This document shows positions 8,894 to 17,279 of a stretch of DNA of 52,985 nt, in pieces. Made by a program: the position numbers and the translations under genes. Each line of letters starts with the position of its first letter. The first letter of the stretch is position 1. Source of the DNA: Thraustochytrium sp. TN22 (taxonomy: Eukaryota > Sar > Bigyra > Thraustochytrida > Thraustochytriidae); NCBI GenBank assembly GCA_013306675.1, contig JABLUY010000254.1, forward strand, positions 1-52,985, in the 5' to 3' direction. A model generated the notes under the pieces. The model saw only the letters and a program-made list of their open reading frames with translations, ran no database searches and was not told where the DNA came from.

Positions 8894-11041
8894 TCACATG
8901 TCACGAAGCGAGGCAACCTTCTTGCGCATGCCGCGAAAGCCGGACTCGACGAGCTCCAAGAGTCGGTCGATGCGCTTGTGGGCACGCTTGAGCTCGCGCT
9001 GCAGTCGCGCAACCTCGGCGTGCGGGTTGATGAGAGGGTCGAGCAGCGCAGACTCGGGCGCGGTCTCGCTTGAGGCGCGTCGCGCAGGCAGAGGCGACTT
9101 ACGCGCGGAGGCCGGCCTTCTCGCGCCGGTGTCGAGGCCGTTGCTGTCATCCATCCCGTCCTGCAGGTCGATGGAGGCGACGCGGCGCTTGGTGCTCGCG
9201 GCAGCGCTGGGCGTAGCGGCGGTAGGGCGCTTGCTGTTGGGCGGTGCCTTGAAGCGAAAGTCGTTGGGCGAGCAGCGCAGGCCGAGGATCTGCGCGGACT
9301 CCGCGAGCACGTCACCAGATTGCTCGGCAAGCTGAGCGGCGCGCTGGTGCACGGGATGATCGGGAGGGTTGAAGGTCATGGCGTTCTTCCAGATTTGGTG
9401 GATGTCGGCGTGGAGCAGGAGGAAGAGCGCCTCGGGCGTGGAGTTGGATGTGGTTTCGTAGGCGCCCTCCTCGAGCTTTTCGTTGACGGTTTGCAGGTCC
9501 ATGGGCTTGGAGATGACCTTGTAATAGCCTGGCTCGTCGGCGGGCACCGGGCTACAAAACCACTCGTCCTCGTCCGCCTCCATGAGCTGGTCGACAATGC
9601 CAGCCGCCACGGCGCGCACCTCGCCGGAGGAGGGTGGGACCGGGTCAAAGTCTCGCGTGGTGCGCGAGGACGGCACGCCGGCAAGCCGCATGGCGTTGAG
9701 CGCGAGAATCTGGCCAAAGCGCGAGTCCTTGTCGAGCGCCTGCGGGTCGCCGGTCCCGCCGAGAGCGTACTTTTTCTGGTGGCGCAGCTCGTCCGCGAAC
9801 TTGGACCAGCCGACCTTCATGATGTTCAGAAACATACTGGCCATCTTGGTGCTGAGGCGACCCACGGTGACCGGCTGGATGTTGCAGGCGCGGAGCTCCT
9901 CGTTCATTTGGTCCATGGCGAGCCCGGCAATGACCTGGCCCTGGCTGGCAGACCGCCGTGGTGGCTTGGGGCTCAGCTCGCGTGGCGCCTCAGTCGGCTG
10001 CTGCACGCGCTTGGCGATGCGCGAGCCCCAGCCGCCGCCGCCACCGCCGTTGCCGTTGCCGTTGCCGCTGCCGCCGCCGCTGCCGCTGCCGCTGCCGCTG
10101 CCATAGCCGCTGCCATAGACCCCACTGGCGGGGCTCGGCCATCTGCCCGGGCCCTCCCGCGCAGCGGCGCTCCGAGCTCCAGGCGTCGCACTGGCGCCTG
10201 TCCGGACGCTCAGCGACGGCGGCGGCAGCTGCGGCTGCGGCGCCCCAACTATCGATTGCAGCTGCGTCGGGGCTTGCGTTGCCTGTGGCGGTCGCATCAC
10301 GTTGTTGTCGGAGCCAAAGAGCGCGTGGTGCTGAGGCAGGGGCGTCCACTTTTGTGGAACGCACTTGATGATGATCTCCTCCATCTGCTTGAGGTGCTCC
10401 GGGTTGTGCTTGAGCGTCGACGACTCGTAGCATGCCTTGCACAGGTCAAAGTCCACGCAGATGACGCAGTGGTAGCGCACGTCGCGTAGTGGGTACGTAC
10501 CGCAGCCATCGCATCGGAACACCAGACGGTCCAGGCGAATCTGCTTTGCGGGCGGCGGCTGCACGCCAGCACGCGCCGTCGACTCGCTGGAAGCGACGCC
10601 GTTCGGCTCCGTCTTGACGCTGGCGCCGGCGCCGACACCGGCACCGCTGGCACCCGACTCCGAATACTTGCGCTTCACGCCGGTCTCGTGCCGGGCACCC
10701 GCCTCCACGGCGGCGCTGGGCGCGGGGTTCTGGCTAGTGACTTTCGCGCCTGCCTCCGTGCTGGCCGCGGCGGCGCCCGTCGCCGCCGCCGCCGTCCCGC
10801 GCGGGCCGCCGGCTTCTGGCGCAGCCGCGCCCTGGTGCGCCGCGTTGCTGGCCGCGCCGGCGCTCGCGTTGCCTGCTGCGCCGGGCGCCTGCTGCTCCTT
10901 GGTCTCCTTGACTTCCATCGAGTCATTCGTCGCCTCCGTCAGGGCCGACGCCATCGACGTGCGCGTGTTGTTCGCGCCCTCCTCGTCCATCATGAGATCA
11001 CTCAGCGACGCCACGCCACCGGCTGCGCCGCTCCTGTCCAT
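8894..11041 (-). CDS. ZZ zinc finger plus bromodomain protein
   Basis: 715 residues from the ATG at 11041. The same frame stays open upstream to about 11116 without an ATG, so an upstream exon is possible. The N-terminus is Ala/Gly-rich and disordered. A ZZ-type zinc finger lies at about 170-210 (FRCDGCGTYPL, HCVICVDFDLCKACYE). A Gly/Ser/Asn low-complexity linker is at about 310-340. A bromodomain spans about 470-570, with YYKVISKPMDLQTVNEKL and the NPPDH-type acetyl-lysine-binding motif (KNAMTFNPPDHPV). A short coiled coil ends the protein (AEVARLQRELKRAHKRIDRL). The bromodomain should read acetylated lysine in histones, and the ZZ finger could bind a histone tail or SUMO. CBP/p300 also combine both domains, but no acetyltransferase or TAZ domain is seen here. 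A nuclear chromatin-reader role is inferred. Confidence 0.8.
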   Translation of the reverse strand: MDRSGAAGGVASLSDLMMDEEGANNTRTSMASALTEATNDSMEVKETKEQQAPGAAGNASAGAASNAAHQGAAAPEAGGPRGTAAAATGAAAASTEAGAKVTSQNPAPSAAVEAGARHETGVKRKYSESGASGAGVGAGASVKTEPNGVASSESTARAGVQPPPAKQIRLDRLVFRCDGCGTYPLRDVRYHCVICVDFDLCKACYESSTLKHNPEHLKQMEEIIIKCVPQKWTPLPQHHALFGSDNNVMRPPQATQAPTQLQSIVGAPQPQLPPPSLSVRTGASATPGARSAAAREGPGRWPSPASGVYGSGYGSGSGSGSGGGSGNGNGNGGGGGGWGSRIAKRVQQPTEAPRELSPKPPRRSASQGQVIAGLAMDQMNEELRACNIQPVTVGRLSTKMASMFLNIMKVGWSKFADELRHQKKYALGGTGDPQALDKDSRFGQILALNAMRLAGVPSSRTTRDFDPVPPSSGEVRAVAAGIVDQLMEADEDEWFCSPVPADEPGYYKVISKPMDLQTVNEKLEEGAYETTSNSTPEALFLLLHADIHQIWKNAMTFNPPDHPVHQRAAQLAEQSGDVLAESAQILGLRCSPNDFRFKAPPNSKRPTAATPSAAASTKRRVASIDLQDGMDDSNGLDTGARRPASARKSPLPARRASSETAPESALLDPLINPHAEVARLQRELKRAHKRIDRLLELVESGFRGMRKKVASLRDM

Positions 11042-11600
11042 GCACGAGACCTCGCCGGCCAGCGCGTCGTTCGCGAGCGCGGGCGTCACGCCTTTTCCCG
11101 CGAGCAGCCGTGACAACGTCGCCCGCGAGCAGCTCGAGCTCGTACTCCTTGTCGTGCGCCACGACGAGCAGCACGAGGACGAACGTAGGGGCCCGCCGGG
11201 CCGGGCCGCCGCCGCCGCCCGCGCGCGCGCGCGCGCTCACTCTCGCGCTCGCTCGGGCGCCCGGCGTGCGCGCTGCCGCCGCGCGCCGCGCCGCCGCCCC
11301 GCCCCCAGCCCCCCCCCCCCCCCGCGCGCGCGCGCGCCGCCGGCTCGTTGGAGGTTCGCCGCGCGCGTCGCGTCGAGCTCGCCGAGGTTGGAGGGATCGA
11401 CGCCGGGATGCGCGGCGGCGCGGCACAGCCCGCGATGCCTGCTGGGCGAGCGCCGCCGCCGACCCGCCGAGCCGCAGCCGCCCCGCCGCCGAGCCGCAAA
11501 CGCGCTTTGCGCCGCGCCGCGCCGCGCCGCGCCGCGCGCCGCCGCGCCGCGCCGCGCCAAGACGCGCCTTGCCGGCTGCGCAGGGCGGTTTAGATCCTTT
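11042..11600. other. Extremely GC-rich upstream region with C-run and GCCGC repeats
   Basis: It contains a poly-C run with adjoining (CG)n at about 11308-11337 and (GCCGC)n at about 11505-11570. It lies upstream of the bromodomain gene on the minus strand. Long open frames here on both strands are Arg/Ala/Pro-only shadows. Confidence 0.5.
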
Positions 11601-13918
11601 TGGACGGCGGTAGGTATTGTTCTATATTGTTCTATACCGTCCGGAAGCCCGCGCCTGGCGAAGATCATAACCAAAGGAAGGCCACTCCGGAAAGGCAGTC
11701 GGGCTGCTGCTGCATCCCGAGTCTGCCTGCCGTCTTTGCTCGCCGTCCGTGTCTGCTTGCCGGGTTCGCTTGCCGTGCTGCAGGCCGAGGTCGATGTATT
11801 CGTATGACTGCGGCGCGCCGGGTTCGAATCGAAGTCTTCATCCTCGCTGCTGGTGCTGGACACGTCGTGCTGTGTTATTTCTGCGCTCATTCTGAGCGCT
11901 ACAATCCTTGGCTAGTTTAAACTGGAAGACGAGCTTGCGTGGATTTCAAGTTCGTCTTTAGAACCTCGGCGTCGTCAAAGCAAAGGGCAAGGATGGTGGT
12001 GGCCGCCTGCACCGCCGCCGATCGGCTCTGTCCGATTTTTTTTTACCACATCGAGGCTTGGATGCTGTGCGTGCGAACGTACGTGCTCATTAAAAACGGG
12101 TCCAGCCGTTCGCGCTCCAATCTCCTCTCTACACACCCGGAGCGCGGCGCCAAGGATGTGCTGAGCCAAGAGAGGGGATGGATGACTGACTGCCTGCAAA
12201 GGCTCAGTCTGATGGTCCGTTCCTTTTGCATGCAGGCAAGCGGCCGTTCCGCCGTTGCAATGGCTGGTCAACAGGGGAGACGGCCACCGCGGCCGACATG
12301 CTCCTCCTCATGGCCCAAATCATTGTCACGGTCTTGCACGAGGCGGCAACGATGGCGGACGCTGGGTTGAGGGTGAATCCCAACTTGGGGCGCTCACGAT
12401 GAGCACCGCCCCTTCAGAGCCCTCACCTTTTCGCGTGGCTGCTGCGGCCCACATGGAAGCGCTAATCTCGACCTGAGCATCGCACTTTCCGCAAGTCATT
12501 GACGCAGGATGAGCACGGACATTCACTGCAGATGCTTGACACCGCAGTTTCTTGCATTTGGCAAGCCCAGGGACTCTGGTGGATCGTCAACGCCGTCAAG
12601 ACCTCGCTCTTCAAGCTGAGCGTGCACTGATGATGTCAGGCTCGCAGAGTGATGGCGCGTCTCAGACCTCTTCGTTGCCGTGCTGACAGACAGCGGTCGG
12701 GGGTATCGCCCTTTACCGAGACGGTGGTCTGCAAAGCCTCGTGACCAGTTAGAACCTTCAACGCCGTTGCGCTGGCAGGGTAGCGCAGCCACTACACGCT
12801 CGCGCTCCTGGTCGTAGCTGCAACCCTTTCACTTGCGTTGCGTACGTCCGTGAAAACCACGCCTAAGCATCGATAGCTGAGCCTGAGCCTGAGGCCTACT
12901 TGCCTGTGGTCGCTTGCGACTGACAGTGAGCTGCACGGCCAGCGGCGCCAGCAACTGGCACGTGTACGTGCGCCGTAGAAAGTACGACTTTCGCTGCCTC
13001 TCGCTGCCTCTTGTTGCATGGCGTTGCATGCGAGTGCGCTGTGTTCCAACCGCACAGACGCGCTGCTGCCTGCACACACCACGAGATGCATCAACGTTGG
13101 CCTGCTTCATTTCCTCCCGGGGTGCCAGCGTGTCTGTTTTCGTGGTTTGCTGGCTGCTTGCGTGATACTTTGCGCCACAATCTTGCGCTCGCTTCCGAGT
13201 CCTGGCCAACTGTAAAAAGGCCCGGCCGGGCGCGGCCCAGGCGACGTCTCAAGCCCGTGTGCGGCAGCGGCGTGTGGGTGGACCGTGAATAAATGGAGTT
13301 GAAGTTGCGCCGCCGCCGCCGCGCGGCGACTCGGACGCGTGCAGGTCCGCTTGTCAGCCAGCAAGCCATCGCGCAGCCGCGCAGCGCAGGCCGCCTCGCT
13401 CGCTCCGGTCCGGGGTCCGGACCTTGGCCCAGCGCGCTGGCGCTCCGCGGCGCTGGCCCGAGAGCCGCGAGCGAACATAGCTTCGAAACTTGCAACTCCA
13501 GGAGGCTACGGCCGGAGCCCGCGCCTGCAGATCGCACTGCAGCTTCAAGTTCTTCAAGTGTCCGTGCCCGCAGAAGACCGCGCTTCCTCTCAACTCAAGA
13601 AGACGCCTCAAGACCGTAAGTTACGTGATTCGTGAAGACGCCTCGAAGACTGACTCGACTCAGGCTGACTGATCATGACAGATGGTGGTGATGAACCTGG
13701 CAGTGACTGAGAGTGAGGCCAGCGCCCGAGAAGCTTCAGCTGGCCTGTTATCGTTTTCTGGCGGCGCGAGCCTCTGAGCCTTGGACCTTTCTCGGCCCGC
13801 GGCGTCGCCTCCGTCGCGATCGTGATCTCGCGGCGCAGCTGTGCTGGCGCCTGCCTGCCTGCCTGCCTGCCTGCGCCTGTGCGTGCTTCAACTCGTGGAT
13901 GTGCCTGGAGGCTGGAGC
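11601..13918. other. Long spacer with no supported gene
   Basis: GC is lower than in the flanks. Short open frames exist (e.g. near 11939-12370 and 12829-13209) but lack recognisable domains or good starts. A GGTTCGAATC at 11820 looks like a tRNA T-loop, but its stem does not pair. TGACTGACT-like and TGCATGCA-like short words recur. A TAAAAAGG and an AATAAA near 13213-13288 might be promoter or poly(A) signals, but nothing confirms this. Confidence 0.4.
13850..13873. repeat. (CTGC)n repeat
   Basis: Short GCCTGCCTGCC array, the first of two in the spacer upstream of the bZIP gene. Confidence 0.8.
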
Positions 13919-13924
13919 TATAAA
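13919..13924 (+). promoter_or_regulatory. Possible TATA box (TATAAA)
   Basis: An isolated TATAAA in very GC-rich DNA. The next plus-strand gene starts at 14696, so use of this box would require a long leader or a leader intron. Evidence is the motif alone. Confidence 0.25.
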
Positions 13925-14373
13925 CCAAGCGGCCTCGGCGAAGCGGCCCAACGCGCCGATAGGGCGGTTCTACGCGGAAGGGGCCTATCCGGCGGCCTAT
14001 CCGCGGGCGCCTCGAGCCCGAGTCGGGCGCGCAGACCCGCTCGCTCGCGCCCGCGCGCGGCTGCTGAGCGCGTGCGCGCGGGGGCGCGGCGCCGCGAGCG
14101 GCTGGCCGTGGCCCGCTTGCGCGGCGCGGTCCCGCGGGGCCTGCTGCCTGCCTCGCGCGCTCGCTCGCTCGTCCATCCCTCCATCCCTCCATCCCGCCCT
14201 TCATCCATTCCTCGTGCGCGCGGGAGCTGGCGGCAGAGGTCCGCCGCTGCGGCGCGCGCGGGAGCGGGCGGGCAGGCGGCGCGGCGTGCGCCGTCGGCAG
14301 CGCGCGCCGAGCCGCGCCGGGCCGCGCCAAGCCGGCGGCTCGCGGGCGCCGCGCGGTTCTCTGGGCCGCGGCG

Positions 14374-14374
14374 G

Positions 14375-14406
<32 letters not shown>

Positions 14407-14408
14407 CC
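14374..14408. repeat. (GCCT)n tetranucleotide repeat
   Basis: Eight or nine GCCT units about 290 bases upstream of the bZIP start. A CATCCCTC array (about 14173-14196) and a GCAC array (about 14582-14601) lie nearby in the same leader. Confidence 0.9.
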
Positions 14409-14695
14409 GCCTCGCAGTAGTTGCGCGCGCGGAGTACGTGCAGGCGCGCGCGGGCGGCGCTCAGGGCGACGGCGAGGGGGCGCAGCGCGCGCCCGCGCTG
14501 CTGCCAGATACCAGCGCACACGGTCTGCTCTGCAGGCTGCGCTGCTGTAGTCTCCGCTACGGCCAAGGGGACACGCACCCGCGCACGCACGCACGCACGC
14601 ACGGCTCGTACCCGCGAAGGGTCTTGCCGGGCGCCGGGCGCCTGCTCGTGTCGCTGGACTCACGAAGAAGGCAGGCCTAGCTCTTGCGCGGCAGG

Positions 14696-16861
14696 ATGCA
14701 AAAGAGCGGCCAGGGCGAGTATGTGTGGGAGGAGCTGGACCTGCTGCTAGATGATCAGGGGGCGCCCATTCCGGGCGCAGACCAGGGCGCGGCGCTGCCG
14801 CAGGAGCCGTGGGCGGACCCGCAGCGCGCCGGCCAGGGCGTGCCAGGCATGGTCATGCACGCGCAGCACGCGCAACAGCTCGCCGGGCCGCCCGTCGGCA
14901 GCCTGCACGCGGCGCACCATCTGCAAGAAGCTCACCATCACCTGCTGCACCCGCATGGGCTCCCGGGCCAGCAGCAGCAGCAGCAGCAGCAGCATCAACA
15001 ACAGCTTCAACAGCTCCCAGACCACTTTCGGGTGGACCAAGGTTTTGGCGGCGCCGGCGGGCCCGGCGTGCACGGGATGGGCGGCTACATGGGTGGCGCC
15101 GGCGCCGGCACCGGCGCCGGCGCCGGGCACCTTGCCCACAGCGACATGATGGGGGCGCACGCCACATCAGCAGCCGCCGTGGCAGCGGCGGCGGCGGGAC
15201 GCGGCGGCGTGGGAGGCGGGCGGGGTGCTGCCGGCGCAGTCGACATGACGCCCGAGCCCGCCCCGGCGCCTGGCGGGCGCGCTCCGCGGCAGCGCGGCGC
15301 GCGGCACGCCCAGGAGCCGCCCGTGCCTGCGTACCTGGGTCCGAGCGTGGGCGAGCAGGAAATGGGGGAGTTCGAGGCTGCAGAGGCCAAGAAGAGCAGC
15401 AAGAGCTCCAGCAGCAAGGGCGCTGGCCGCGGCCGCGTGCCGGCGGCGGCGAGCCGCACGAGCAGCGGTCGCGGCGGTCGCGGCAGCGCCGCGAGCGTGG
15501 CGAGCGCCGACGCGATGAGCGTCAATACGGGCCAGCCGGTGGACAAGGACGCAAAGCGGAGAGCGGCCGTGGCGGCGGCAAGCCGCGCGACGCGCGCCAA
15601 GCGCAAGCGCGAGCTGGAGGAGCTCAAAGAAAAGAATGTGAAACTGGAGAAGGAGCGCGAGACCTTCCTCAACACGATTGCGGACCTGCAAATGAAGGTC
15701 CAGGCGCTACGCGAAACCGGATCCATCGACCTCCGCATGGAGAACGACCTTTTGCGCGCAGAACTCATGGAGCACAAGAGCTTCATCTCCAAGTTCAAGC
15801 ATATCGCGGACGGCATCCCGACCACCACGAGCGCCAAGAAGCTCATGTGTAAGCAGGGCTCCGACACGGCCATCGCGCAGGTGCTCGGCCTGCTGTCCAC
15901 CAGTATGGCAGACCCGTCCTGGCGCGTCGGCGCTATCGAGAACCACCCGGAGCTGGAGATGCGCTACCAGCGCCTCCCGCACGGCGTGCGCGCCGAGGAC
16001 GCGAAGCGTTGCAGTGTGCGGGTCGACCTCCCAGTCATTCCGGCCAAGGACCCGATTGACATCGCACAAGTCGTCTGGGGCGTCTGGTGCGACGAGGATC
16101 TCAACAAGCGCATCAGCAAGCACTTTGGTGCCTCCTCGGTCTCGGTGCGCGAGATTGAGACCGGCATCGAGAACAACATGAGCGACGTCAAAGACAGCAT
16201 GGCCGGCGAGGCGCTGCGCAACCGCGTCAAGGTCTACTATTATCGTGAGGAGACGCCGCGCCGTGACGTTGACGCCGCCGCTGGCTCGGGCCAGAAGACC
16301 GACGTTGTCGACACCGTCCTGCTGCTGTCCTCGCGTGAGAAGAGTATCTCGCGCTCCTCCTTTCCGCAGGACGACCGCTTCCACAAGTACCCGCCCAACG
16401 CCGTGGCCGAGCGCGCGCGCTTCGAGGGCAAGCTCCCGCCCGCCCAGCCCTTCACGCTCGAGGAGCAGCAGGGCCTGGAGGGACAGAAAAACTACAGTGC
16501 CATTGTCTTGGCCTCCACCTCGACGCAGCACAGCCTCGGCCTTGTGCCCGTCAAGCCCGGCGTGCATCGCATTCGCTCCGCCCTCCTCGAAGGGTCTGTC
16601 TTCCGCAAGGTCGAGAACGGCGTCGCCTTCTCCTCTGTCTTCTCCTACCCTGCCGCGCCCGACGGTCGCGCCAAGTCACACCACGACAGCCTCGTCACCG
16701 ACGACGGCAAGCTCAATCAGCAATGGACCAACATCATCACCGAGATGTACGACATTATCCTCGAGCGCATGCCGCCCTACATCCTGGATGCCTACCGCAA
16801 GGCGCACAAGGACGGAATCCCGCTTTCGCGCAACATCATCGACTTTATCTCCAGGCGATGA
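14696..16861 (+). CDS. bZIP-type transcription regulator with atypical basic region and large C-terminal domain
   Basis: 721 residues, ATG at 14696; an in-frame TTG lies 12 bases upstream. The N-terminal 280 residues are low complexity: polyglutamine at about 91-99, then Gly/Ala-rich. A basic-leucine zipper is at about 286-345 (KRRAAVAAASRATRAKRKR followed by LEELKEKNVKLEKE). The usual bZIP Asn is replaced: aligning on the Ser-Arg pair puts Arg at that position. A second coiled segment follows (IDLRMENDLLRAELMEHK). Residues about 385-721 form a conserved-looking globular region with alternating strands (e.g. DVVDTVLLLSSREKS, YSAIVLASTSTQHSLG, ENGVAFSSVFSYP). I suspect a START-like fold, as in oomycete bZIP/M96-type proteins, but cannot prove it. 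Probably a nuclear DNA-binding regulator whose C-terminal domain may sense a ligand. It lies tail-to-tail with the CFAP43/44-type gene. Confidence 0.65.
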   Translation: MQKSGQGEYVWEELDLLLDDQGAPIPGADQGAALPQEPWADPQRAGQGVPGMVMHAQHAQQLAGPPVGSLHAAHHLQEAHHHLLHPHGLPGQQQQQQQQHQQQLQQLPDHFRVDQGFGGAGGPGVHGMGGYMGGAGAGTGAGAGHLAHSDMMGAHATSAAAVAAAAAGRGGVGGGRGAAGAVDMTPEPAPAPGGRAPRQRGARHAQEPPVPAYLGPSVGEQEMGEFEAAEAKKSSKSSSSKGAGRGRVPAAASRTSSGRGGRGSAASVASADAMSVNTGQPVDKDAKRRAAVAAASRATRAKRKRELEELKEKNVKLEKERETFLNTIADLQMKVQALRETGSIDLRMENDLLRAELMEHKSFISKFKHIADGIPTTTSAKKLMCKQGSDTAIAQVLGLLSTSMADPSWRVGAIENHPELEMRYQRLPHGVRAEDAKRCSVRVDLPVIPAKDPIDIAQVVWGVWCDEDLNKRISKHFGASSVSVREIETGIENNMSDVKDSMAGEALRNRVKVYYYREETPRRDVDAAAGSGQKTDVVDTVLLLSSREKSISRSSFPQDDRFHKYPPNAVAERARFEGKLPPAQPFTLEEQQGLEGQKNYSAIVLASTSTQHSLGLVPVKPGVHRIRSALLEGSVFRKVENGVAFSSVFSYPAAPDGRAKSHHDSLVTDDGKLNQQWTNIITEMYDIILERMPPYILDAYRKAHKDGIPLSRNIIDFISRR

Positions 16862-17042
16862 CCATGACTGTTCGTGATGATGTGGGCCACTGCTATTGAG
16901 AATCGAGCAAACTACGACAAGACTAATCTGAGTGACGCTTGGAGGAGGAGGTTAGAATGCGGAGAACGAGAAGATTCTGCTTACTTTGCAGCTCGCCGGA
17001 GCGGAGCTGAGATAGACAGATGATACACAGAGACGAACACAG

Positions 17043-17077
17043 AGTTGCTTGCTTGTTTGCTTGCTTGCTTGCATGTG

Positions 17078-17120
<43 letters not shown>

Positions 17121-17130
17121 ATGCGCTCTT
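17043..17130. repeat. (GCTT)n then (GCGT)n compound tetranucleotide repeat
   Basis: TTGC/GCTT units (17043-17072) change to about eleven GTGC/GCGT units (17075-17120). The phase is kept across the change, as expected if one array mutated into the other by a single base substitution. Confidence 0.9.
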
Positions 17131-17171
17131 CTAGGCTTGTATGTGCGCGTGCGTGCTCGTGCGCTCGCGTG

Positions 17172-17201
17172 CGTGCTCGCTCGCTCGCTCGCTCGCTCGC
17201 T
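17172..17201. repeat. (GCTC)n tetranucleotide repeat
   Basis: Six to seven TCGC/GCTC units in the convergent spacer, close to the preceding GCGT array. Confidence 0.85.
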
Positions 17202-17279
17202 GACTGGGGTACTTTGGCTTTGGTCATGGCGACTTTTGGGGTGGTATCACGATGACACTTTGACGCCCTACGTTCTTCA

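Larger units (their letters stand above)
16862..17279. other. Convergent 3' spacer
   Basis: Holds the 3' ends of the bZIP gene (+) and the CFAP43/44-family gene (-), plus two tetranucleotide arrays listed separately. No other feature is seen. Confidence 0.6.

Noticed and set aside
11809-11835. tRNA-like T-loop GGTTCGAATC
   Set aside because: The flanking five bases on each side do not pair and no acceptor or anticodon stem is found; similar words at 38204, 40570 and 50030 fail the same test.
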